This document shows, piece after piece, positions 1-5,986 of a stretch of 19,931 bases of DNA. Position 1 is the stretch's first letter. Every line of letters begins with the position of its first letter. The notes beneath the pieces are model-generated. The model saw only the letters and a list, made by a program, of their open reading frames with translations. It was not told where the DNA came from and ran no database searches. The DNA is from Hyphomonadaceae bacterium (GTDB taxonomy: Bacteria; Pseudomonadota; Alphaproteobacteria; Caulobacterales; Hyphomonadaceae). A program made the translations under genes and the position numbers. The stretch covers positions 1 through 19,931 of the forward strand of contig JAUYSA010000442.1 of NCBI GenBank assembly GCA_030696545.1, written 5' to 3'.

Positions 1-1
1 G

Positions 2-1291
2 ATCCAGGTGCGCTCGGCCAGCCCGGTCCAGCAATCACAATTCAACGGGCGCAACCCGTTTGAAGGCACGCCGTTCGAGGATTTCTTCGGCAATCGCGGT
101 CCGGGCCAAGGCCAGGGGCGTGGCCAGCCTAACGGCGAGGCGCCTGACCGCTTTGGATCTGGCTCGGGCTTCTTCATCGAGGGCGGCTATATCGTCACCA
201 ACAACCATGTCGTGGACGACGCCAAGAAGATGACCGTGGTTCTTGATGACGGACGCGAGCTGCAGGGCACGCTGGTCGGCACGGACCCGAAGACCGACCT
301 CGCGGTGCTGAAAGTCACCGGCGACAACATTCCGCGCGGACTGCCTTGGGGCGACAGCGCGACGGCCCGTCCGGGCGACAGTGTGTTTGCCGTGGGCTCG
401 CCTTTCGGGCTCGGCAATACGGTAACGGCCGGTATCGTTTCGGCGCGGGGGCGCAACATCAATTCCGGCCAGTATGACGATTTCATCCAGGTCGACGCCC
501 CGATCAACCAGGGCAATAGCGGCGGCCCGCTGTTCGACCAGAGCGGCGCGGTGATTGGCGTCAACTCGGCGATCTATTCGCCGACGGGCGGTAACGTCGG
601 CATCGGCTTCTCGATCCCGTCCGACATGGCCAAGGGCATCGTGGCGCAGCTGATCGCGACCGGCTCGGTTGAGCGCGGCTGGCTGGGTGTCGGCATTGGC
701 CCGGTGACGCCGGATATCGCCAGCAGCCTGAACCTTGCTTCAGCGAAGGGTGCGCTGGTGAACTCCGTCACCGATGGCAGCCCGGCGTCCAAGGCGGGCG
801 TGAAAGAGGGCGACGTGATCCTGCACTATGGCGAACGCGAGATTGCCCATGTGCAAGACCTGACGCGCGCGGTTGCGGATACCAAGGCGGGCACAACGCG
901 CGACCTGAAGATCATGCGGGATGGCCGGGCGCAGACGCTGAAGGTCAATATCGACGCGCTGAAGGATGATGCCGCCAAGCCGGTTCTGGCCAGCGCCACG
1001 CCTGACGCGGCTGGAGGCGCCACGCTGAGCCTGTCCGACCTTGGGCTTGGGCTTACCGCGAGTGACGGCGGCGTCGTAATCTCGTCGGTGAAGATCAACT
1101 CGCCTGCTGCAGATGCGGGCATCCGCGTCGGCGACAAGCTGGTGAAGGTGAACCAGGCCAACGCCACCACCCCGGACGCCGCCAAGAAGGCGGTGGACGA
1201 GGCGAAGAAGCAGAATCGCAACGCAGTTCTCCTGCAGCTGCAGCGCAATGACACGAGGTTCTTTGTTGGAGTTCCTTTCTCGGGAGGCTGA
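2..1291 (+). CDS. degP: DegP/HtrA-family periplasmic serine protease (5' partial)
   Basis: This is an ATP-independent periplasmic protease/chaperone that degrades misfolded envelope proteins. The frame is open from the window edge, so the signal peptide and true start lie outside; residues here count from the GTG at 8. The trypsin-like triad is visible: H67 in TNNHVV, D97 in KTDLAVL and S171 in GNSGGPL. A glycine/glutamine-rich linker (about 30-50) precedes the protease domain, as is common in alphaproteobacterial DegP. Two PDZ domains follow (about 225-320 and 335-427), the first with the GWLGVGI entry motif. Having two PDZ domains places it with DegP/DegQ rather than DegS. It lies 115 bp upstream of a response regulator and histidine kinase, so joint regulation with them is plausible but inferred. 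DegP versus DegQ cannot be settled from the fragment. Confidence 0.93.
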   Translation: MQVRSASPVQQSQFNGRNPFEGTPFEDFFGNRGPGQGQGRGQPNGEAPDRFGSGSGFFIEGGYIVTNNHVVDDAKKMTVVLDDGRELQGTLVGTDPKTDLAVLKVTGDNIPRGLPWGDSATARPGDSVFAVGSPFGLGNTVTAGIVSARGRNINSGQYDDFIQVDAPINQGNSGGPLFDQSGAVIGVNSAIYSPTGGNVGIGFSIPSDMAKGIVAQLIATGSVERGWLGVGIGPVTPDIASSLNLASAKGALVNSVTDGSPASKAGVKEGDVILHYGEREIAHVQDLTRAVADTKAGTTRDLKIMRDGRAQTLKVNIDALKDDAAKPVLASATPDAAGGATLSLSDLGLGLTASDGGVVISSVKINSPAADAGIRVGDKLVKVNQANATTPDAAKKAVDEAKKQNRNAVLLQLQRNDTRFFVGVPFSGG

Positions 1292-1309
1292 TGCCAACCG
1301 GGGAAGTGC

Positions 1310-1361
1310 AGGCGCGGCCGTTCCGTCGTCCGTCCCCCAAGTGAGCGGAACGACCGCGCCT
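1310..1361. repeat. Long inverted repeat (stem-loop) between degP and the response regulator
   Basis: A 16-nt left arm (1310-1325, beginning AGGCGCGG) pairs with a 16-nt right arm (1346-1361, ending CCGCGCCT) with one C/A mismatch and a 20-nt loop. It sits 18 bp after the degP stop. No T-run follows the right arm, so it is not a classical intrinsic terminator. It may stabilise the degP 3' end, attenuate read-through into the two-component genes, or be a palindromic protein site. The pairing is seen; the role is inferred. Confidence 0.6.
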
Positions 1362-1406
1362 GTTCCTATGAAGTGGCTTCCGATAGACGCCGGGAGCGCC
1401 TAGATC

Positions 1407-2093
1407 ATGACGATGCGCATCCTGGTTATAGAGGACGAGGCCCGCACCGCGGACTTCATCGAGCGGGGCCTTAAGGAAAAAGGCCACGCCGTTGATGTCT
1501 GCCGGACGGGGCCGGAAGGGCTGAGCTTCGCGCTCGGTGGGGAACACGACGCGATCATTCTCGATCGCATGTTGCCGCAGATGGATGGGCTGACCATCCT
1601 CAAGACGCTGCGCGCAGAAAACCGGCAGACGCCCGCTATAATCCTTTCGGCGCTTGGCCAGATCGATCATCGGGTCGAGGGGCTGAAGGCGGGAAGCGAC
1701 GACTATCTCGTGAAGCCGTTTGCGTTCTCGGAGTTGCTGGCGCGGCTGGAAGCGATTGTGCGGCGGCGGGACCCGCGAGCGGCCGAGCAAACGGAGCTGA
1801 AGGTCGAGGACCTGCGGCTTGATCTGGAAAGGCGTCGCGCCTTCCGCGGCACGCGCGAGATTGATCTTTTGCCGCGTGAGTTCGCGATCCTCGAATATCT
1901 GATGCGCAATGCGGGGCGCCCAGTGACGCGCACCATGCTGTTGAACCATGTGTGGGACTATCAGTTCGAACCGCAGGCGAATGTGGTCGACGTCCACATC
2001 TCCCGATTGCGGCGGAAGGTCGATGCGGCGGGCGAGCGGCCGCTTATCGAGACATTGCGCGGCGAGGGCTATCGCATCCGATCGTCGACGTAA
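1407..2093 (+). CDS. OmpR-family response regulator
   Basis: A DNA-binding response regulator of 228 aa, the normal length for the OmpR/PhoB family. The N-terminal receiver domain (about 4-115) has the acidic pocket E9/D10, phosphoacceptor D53 in ILDRMLP, S81 at the switch position and K103 in LVKPFAF. The C-terminal winged-helix domain (about 130-226) has the LLPREFAILEYL and VDVHISRLRRKVD signatures. The chosen start is ATG 1407, with GGGAG about 10 bp upstream; ATG 1413 is an alternative. Its TAA stop shares one base with the ATG of the histidine kinase, so the two are probably translationally coupled. The regulon is unknown; the adjacent degP is the obvious candidate target, by inference only. 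Confidence 0.95.
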   Translation: MTMRILVIEDEARTADFIERGLKEKGHAVDVCRTGPEGLSFALGGEHDAIILDRMLPQMDGLTILKTLRAENRQTPAIILSALGQIDHRVEGLKAGSDDYLVKPFAFSELLARLEAIVRRRDPRAAEQTELKVEDLRLDLERRRAFRGTREIDLLPREFAILEYLMRNAGRPVTRTMLLNHVWDYQFEPQANVVDVHISRLRRKVDAAGERPLIETLRGEGYRIRSST

Positions 2094-3472
2094 TGCCGAG
2101 ACGGTTTGGCTTCGGGACGCTCAGCGCGCGGGTGATTGGCCTCTCGGCGCTTATGACGCTGCTGATCATCAGCGCGGCTTTCACGCTGACCTACATCGCG
2201 GCCACGCGCATCCTTGAGCAGGAGACTGCTGAGGTCGTTGCAGCCGAGTTGCGCGGAATCGTGGATTCCAGCGATGGCGGGCGGAACTTGCCGGCGCTGG
2301 TGGCGACGATACGCGACAGGGCTGCGGGCGAGTCCGAGGCGATCTACCTGCTGACCGATCGGGATGGCGCAAAGATTGTCGGCAATCTTTCGGGATGGCC
2401 GGAGAATGTGCGCACGGACGGCCAGTGGACCAGCGTGCGCGGGGTGCGTGCGCCGAACGGGCGCGATATCGAGATTGGCGCGGTGGCCTATGTGGCGCCG
2501 TTCGGGACGCGGTTGCTGGTCGGGCGAGATTTGCGCGCGGAGCGGAATTTCCAGGCGGCGCTGATCGAGTCCGGGGCGGTGGCTTTGCTGGCGGCGGTGC
2601 TGCTGGCTGGCGTCTCTGGTTTCCTGCTCAACCGGCTGGTGATGCGGCGGATCGGCGATATCGACGCGACGGCGCGCGCCATTGTCGCTGGTGATCTTTC
2701 CACACGTATCCCTGTGCGGGCGGGCGGCGACGAGTTCGGGCGGCTGGCTATCACACTCAACGGGATGCTTGAGCGGATCGAGACGCTGGTGACGGAATTG
2801 CGCACCGTCACCGACAGTCTGGCGCATGACCTGCGTACGCCGCTCACGCGCCTCAAGACACAGATCCAGCGCGGCAATGATGTGGAACTGACAGATGCCG
2901 CCCGTCGTGAGGCGTTGGGGCAGGCGGCGGACGAGGCTGACCGGGTTCTGGCGTCCTTCTCGGCGATGATCGACATTGCTCGCGCCGAGGCTGGCGCGGC
3001 GCGCGATCAGTTTGGCGAGGTCGATCTCAGCGCCGTGGTGCGCGACGTGTTCGAGCTTCACCAGCCGCTGGCCGAGGAGATGGGCGTTTCGCTGACCTTC
3101 ACGCAGCAGGGAGGGGCGCCGGTAATGGTGAGAGGTCATGCGCAGTTCCTGGCGCAGTTGGTCTCCAACCTCGTCGACAATGCTCTGAAGCACGGAGCGT
3201 CCGGCGGCGTGATCGCGATGGCTGTTAGCGGCGATCATGGCATGGCGGAAGTGGAGGTGGCCGATCGCGGTCCGGGTATTCCGGAAGAGCAGCGCGCCAG
3301 CGCGCTGAGGCGGTTCGGGCGTCTGGATTCTGCGCGGACGACGCCTGGGTCGGGGCTTGGGCTGTCGCTGGCGGCGACACTGGCCCGGATGCATGGCGGG
3401 GAGTTGGTGCTGGAAGACAATGCGCCGGGCCTGCGGGTCCGGGTCAGCATCCCGGCGGCTGGTAACGCCTGA
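2093..3472 (+). CDS. Membrane sensor histidine kinase (HAMP type), partner of the upstream regulator
   Basis: A 459-aa inner-membrane sensor kinase. TM1 is about residues 13-37, a periplasmic sensor segment spans about 38-157, and TM2 about 159-182. A HAMP linker (about 180-235) is followed by HisKA with H245 in SLAHDLRTPLTRL, then the ATPase domain with N-box N363 (LVDNALKHGA), G1 (ADRGPGIP, about 390-397), the RFGRLD F-box-like segment and G2 (GSGLGLSLA, about 419-427). The start is the ATG within TAATG, directly on the regulator's stop. The same frame stays open upstream to 1952, but that part overlaps the regulator and begins before the conserved N terminus. The periplasmic region has no recognisable Pfam-like motif, so the signal is unknown. 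The degP neighbour suggests envelope stress. Confidence 0.95.
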   Translation: MPRRFGFGTLSARVIGLSALMTLLIISAAFTLTYIAATRILEQETAEVVAAELRGIVDSSDGGRNLPALVATIRDRAAGESEAIYLLTDRDGAKIVGNLSGWPENVRTDGQWTSVRGVRAPNGRDIEIGAVAYVAPFGTRLLVGRDLRAERNFQAALIESGAVALLAAVLLAGVSGFLLNRLVMRRIGDIDATARAIVAGDLSTRIPVRAGGDEFGRLAITLNGMLERIETLVTELRTVTDSLAHDLRTPLTRLKTQIQRGNDVELTDAARREALGQAADEADRVLASFSAMIDIARAEAGAARDQFGEVDLSAVVRDVFELHQPLAEEMGVSLTFTQQGGAPVMVRGHAQFLAQLVSNLVDNALKHGASGGVIAMAVSGDHGMAEVEVADRGPGIPEEQRASALRRFGRLDSARTTPGSGLGLSLAATLARMHGGELVLEDNAPGLRVRVSIPAAGNA

Positions 3473-3518
3473 GGGCGAATTAAATCGCCGCACCCTCGAA
3501 AAACCCAGCAAAAGCGCT

Positions 3519-3533
3519 GTCTGGAACCCAGAC
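3519..3533. other. Small perfect stem-loop after the kinase gene
   Basis: GTCTGG and CCAGAC flank a 3-nt loop, 47 bp past the kinase stop. A short TTTT follows at 3541. A weaker GGCGA/TCGCC pair lies at 3474-3489. It could be a poor intrinsic terminator separating the kinase gene from the fliQ promoter; the stem is too short for a firm call. Confidence 0.3.
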
Positions 3534-3556
3534 CGGCAGGTTTTGCCTACCCTTTC

Positions 3557-3598
3557 TTAACCACTCATTTGCGAGAGTTAACGGTCGCAAACCATAAT
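3557..3598 (+). promoter_or_regulatory. Putative fliQ promoter with TTAAC half-sites and a palindrome
   Basis: A -35-like TTGCGA (3569-3574) and a -10-like CATAAT (3593-3598) are 18 bp apart, ending 32 bp before the fliQ ATG. Two TTAAC half-sites resembling CtrA recognition half-sites occur at 3557-3561 and 3578-3582, 21 bp apart (two helical turns) on the same strand. The second lies inside a perfect inverted repeat, TTGCGA (3569-3574) and TCGCAA (3585-3590). From memory, the Caulobacter fliQ promoter is CtrA-dependent. The full CtrA box TTAA-N7-TTAA is not present, so CtrA control is an inference. Confidence 0.45.
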
Positions 3599-3630
3599 TT
3601 TTTACGGCCAAATACCAAGGAGTGGCAGGC

Positions 3631-3894
3631 ATGGACGGCCTGGAGGTTCTCGACTTTGGCCGCGACGCGCTCTGGACGACCGTCTGGATGTGCGCCCCTG
3701 CCATGATCGCCGGTCTGGTCGTCGGTCTGGTCATCGCCTTCTTCCAGGCGCTCACCCAGATTCAGGAAATGACGCTGGTTTTCGTGCCGAAGATCATCGC
3801 GATCTTCGCCGCGCTGCTGATCTTTCTCCCCTTGATGGGAGCGCTGCTCGCTGGCTTCGCCAACGAGGTCTTTGCCCGCATAGCCGAGTTCTAG
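3631..3894 (+). CDS. fliQ: Flagellar export-gate protein FliQ
   Basis: An 87-aa membrane protein, the usual FliQ length. With FliP and FliR it forms the export-gate core of the flagellar type III secretion apparatus. Two hydrophobic hairpin helices are visible (about 17-38 and 52-77). Between them is the family motif around ALTQIQEMTLVFVPKI, which identifies FliQ/SctS proteins. ATG 3631 is preferred over GTG 3622 because AAGGAG (3617-3622) is 8 bp upstream of the ATG and overlaps the GTG. It is the first gene of a fliQ-fliR-flhB operon with very tight spacing. The flhB neighbour and the absence of injectisome genes favour flagellar FliQ over SctS. Confidence 0.95.
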   Translation: MDGLEVLDFGRDALWTTVWMCAPAMIAGLVVGLVIAFFQALTQIQEMTLVFVPKIIAIFAALLIFLPLMGALLAGFANEVFARIAEF

Positions 3895-3908
3895 GAGCGT
3901 TCGCCAAG

Positions 3909-4664
3909 TTGGACTGGCTCAACCAATATGCCTGGATCGGAGCGCTGCTCTTCGCGCGGCTCGGCGCCGTGATGATGATCGCGCCCGGCTGGGGCGAGCA
4001 GACGACGCCAGCCATGATGCGTCTGGGCGTTGCCGTTCTGGTGACGGCGACGCTGGCGCCGACGCTTGCCGGCAATGCTCCGCCTTTGCCAGCCGACATC
4101 ATCGGCGCCATCCCGATGGTGATCACTGAGGTTATCATCGGGCTGATCCTGGGCCTTGGCGCCCGCCTGATGATGAGCGCGCTGCAGGTTGCAGGCGCAA
4201 CCGTGGGTCTTGCGTCCGGTCTTGGCTTCGCACAGCAGGTCGATCCGATCGCCAGCCAGCCAGCGGCGATCTTCTCCGGCTTCTTCTCGATGATGGGTGT
4301 CGTGCTGATCATGTCGGCGGGGCTTCACCGCGTGATGATCGAGGCGGCGGCTGACAGCTACATTCTTTTTCCGCCGGGCGCCTTTCCGCCGGTCGGAGAT
4401 GCGTTGACCTTTGTTGTCGATGCCGTCTCGAATTCATTCCGGCTGGGCATCCAGATCGCGGCGCCTGTGCTGATCTTCTCGCTGGTTTTCAACGTCGCGC
4501 TTGGCTTGATTTCGCGCCTGATCCCGCAGGTTCAGGTTTTCATGACCGCAATGCCGCTCTCCGTGATGCTGGGCCTTGCGGTGACTGCGCTCGGCCTTGG
4601 CGGCGGGATGATGGTCTGGCTCCAGGAGATGGACCGCCAGATGCACATCCTGACGATACGGTAG
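3909..4664 (+). CDS. fliR: Flagellar export-gate protein FliR
   Basis: A 251-aa polytopic membrane protein of the export gate (FliP5Q4R1 complex), about the family's usual length. Conserved features include the N-terminal RLGAVMMIAPGWG segment, GLILGLGARLMM in the middle and FNVALGLISRLIPQVQVF near the C-terminal third. The likely start is TTG 3909: AGGAG at 3893-3897 lies about 11 bp upstream and overlaps the fliQ stop, and no ATG or GTG in frame gives a sensible N terminus. The frame is open further upstream (to 3690), but that stretch lies inside fliQ. The gap to fliQ is 14 bp and to flhB 6 bp, supporting one transcript. Confidence 0.93.
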   Translation: MDWLNQYAWIGALLFARLGAVMMIAPGWGEQTTPAMMRLGVAVLVTATLAPTLAGNAPPLPADIIGAIPMVITEVIIGLILGLGARLMMSALQVAGATVGLASGLGFAQQVDPIASQPAAIFSGFFSMMGVVLIMSAGLHRVMIEAAADSYILFPPGAFPPVGDALTFVVDAVSNSFRLGIQIAAPVLIFSLVFNVALGLISRLIPQVQVFMTAMPLSVMLGLAVTALGLGGGMMVWLQEMDRQMHILTIR

Positions 4665-4670
4665 TCCGCC

Positions 4671-5741
4671 ATGGCAGAAGAGCAGGACGACAGCCAGAAG
4701 ACAGAAGAGCCAACACAGAAGAAGCTGGAAGAGGCCAGAAAGAAAGGCGATATCGCCAAGAGCCAGGATGTTCCGATCTGGTTCCTGATGATGGCGATTG
4801 CCGCGATCATGGCGAGCGCGGGACCACTCGCCGGGATGATCGCCGATCCGCTGGTGCGGATCATGGACCACCCACATGCCTTCCGCCTGACGGGTGGGGG
4901 CGCGCAGCAGTTGATGATGAGCCTGCTTGCGTCTCTTGCTTTCCCGGTGGGCGTTATCTTCGCGGTGATCGCGGTGGCGAGCGTGCTGGGCCATATCGTG
5001 CAGCACAGGCCGCTGTGGACCGGCGAGAAGATGAAGCCGGATCTCGCCAAGCTGTCGCCCATGAAGGGGCTGCAGCGGATGTTCGGCATGCAGGGCTGGT
5101 TCAACCTGCTGAAGTCGTTCCTGAAGATGGCCGCCATCACTGGCGCGATGATGTATGCGGTGTGGCCCGAGGCGACCGCCATTTCGGAATCCGCGCATCT
5201 TGATCCTTCCGAGATGCTTGGGATGACGCAGGTGATTGCTGGGCGTCTGCTGCTGGCGGCTGTGGTTGTCGTGGGGGTGATCGCGGCGGTCGATTTCATC
5301 TATCAGCGCTTCACCTTCATGCAGCGCATGCGCATGTCGCGCAGGGACGTGCGTGACGAGGTCAAGCAGCAGGAAGGCGATCCGCATATTCGTGCCCGCC
5401 TGCGCCAGATCCGTCTCGAGCGGTCGCGCAAGCGGATGATGCAGAACGTGCCGAAGTCTTCGGTGATCATCACCAATCCGACCCACTACTCGATCGCGCT
5501 ACGCTATGACCCTGAAAAGGACGCTGCGCCGATCTGCATGGCCAAGGGCGCGGACGAGGTGGCGCTGCGCATCCGCGAGATCGCCAAGGAACACAACATC
5601 CCGATCGTCGAGAACGTACCGCTGGCGCGGGCGCTGTTTGCTTCGGTCGAGATCGAGGAAAGCGTGCCGCGTGAGCATTTCGAGGCTGTGGCAAAGGTCA
5701 TCGGCTTCGTCATGAACACAGCCAAGGGGAGGAGGCGATGA
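4671..5741 (+). CDS. flhB: Flagellar export switch protein FlhB
   Basis: A 356-aa flagellar type III secretion switch protein. It has a charged N terminus with the TEEPTQKKLEEARKKG signature, four transmembrane segments (about 36-56, 83-108, 143-165, 187-210) and a cytoplasmic C-terminal domain. The autocleavage motif NPTH is at 269-272. By family knowledge, cleavage after N269 switches export from rod/hook to filament substrates. The start is ATG 4671, 6 bp after the fliR stop; no convincing Shine-Dalgarno is seen, so coupling to fliR is likely. The C terminus ends with a basic KGRRR tail whose codons also create a GGGAGGAGG sequence before a small downstream frame. Confidence 0.97.
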   Translation: MAEEQDDSQKTEEPTQKKLEEARKKGDIAKSQDVPIWFLMMAIAAIMASAGPLAGMIADPLVRIMDHPHAFRLTGGGAQQLMMSLLASLAFPVGVIFAVIAVASVLGHIVQHRPLWTGEKMKPDLAKLSPMKGLQRMFGMQGWFNLLKSFLKMAAITGAMMYAVWPEATAISESAHLDPSEMLGMTQVIAGRLLLAAVVVVGVIAAVDFIYQRFTFMQRMRMSRRDVRDEVKQQEGDPHIRARLRQIRLERSRKRMMQNVPKSSVIITNPTHYSIALRYDPEKDAAPICMAKGADEVALRIREIAKEHNIPIVENVPLARALFASVEIEESVPREHFEAVAKVIGFVMNTAKGRRR

Positions 5742-5986
5742 GCGCATCCGCCCTGCTTCTCCACAGGAAGCTGATCCAGCCGGGCGCGCGCGGTTGGCGC
5801 ACTCCACACACCAGCGATGGTGAGGCGGCCCCGATGGCGACTCGAGCCTACCCCCTAGGGAATGTGTCGGGCAGGGCGAATCCGCCCCGGAGTCAGAACG
5901 TTAACGGCGATTCGGGCGCTAACCCGGATCATGCCGAATCACCCCAATACTCGCCTGCAGAAGACCGGAAACTCCCCCATGCCTGA
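5738..5986 (+). CDS. Doubtful small ORF overlapping the flhB end and cckA start
   Basis: An 82-codon frame starts at an ATG overlapping the flhB stop (ATGA) and has GGGAGGAGG just upstream, an excellent apparent ribosome-binding site. The predicted product is hydrophilic, rich in Pro, Ser, Arg and Asn, and has no motif, transmembrane segment or signal peptide that I recognise. Its last codons run 8 bp into the preferred cckA start. The apparent ribosome site is also explained by the basic FlhB C terminus. The composition looks like untranslated leader more than a protein. It is listed because no other gene occupies 5742-5978. Confidence 0.2.
   Translation: MSASALLLHRKLIQPGARGWRTPHTSDGEAAPMATRAYPLGNVSGRANPPRSQNVNGDSGANPDHAESPQYSPAEDRKLPHA
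5900..5925 (+). promoter_or_regulatory. Possible CtrA-type half-sites upstream of cckA
   Basis: GTTAAC at 5900-5905 and CTAACCC near 5919-5925 resemble TTAACC half-sites and lie 55-80 bp before the preferred cckA ATG. A full TTAA-N7-TTAA box is absent and I see no good -35/-10 pair beside them. In such GC-rich DNA a TTAAC word is uncommon, which is the main reason to list it. A GGGCG/CGCCC hairpin lies just upstream at 5874-5887. Confidence 0.25.

Noticed and set aside
1952..2092. 47-residue N-terminal extension of the histidine kinase
   Set aside because: It overlaps the regulator's DNA-binding domain codons in another frame; the ATG at 2093 gives a normal membrane-kinase N terminus.
2069..3511. 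A 480-codon minus-strand frame opposite the histidine kinase
   Set aside because: The kinase motifs on the plus strand are unambiguous; the antisense product is low-complexity Arg/His/Gln-rich.
3622..3630. Alternative GTG start for fliQ
   Set aside because: It overlaps the AAGGAG that is ideally spaced for ATG 3631.
3690..3908. N-terminal extension of FliR into fliQ
   Set aside because: The extension reads fliQ out of frame, is Arg/His-rich, and gives a protein longer than the family; TTG 3909 restores normal length.
4434..5486. A 350-codon minus-strand frame opposite fliR/flhB
   Set aside because: His/Arg-rich composition and no motif; it spans two genes on the other strand.
5901..5915. 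Full CtrA box TTAA-N7-TTAA upstream of cckA
   Set aside because: The second TTAA is absent at the required spacing; only half-sites are claimed, at low confidence.
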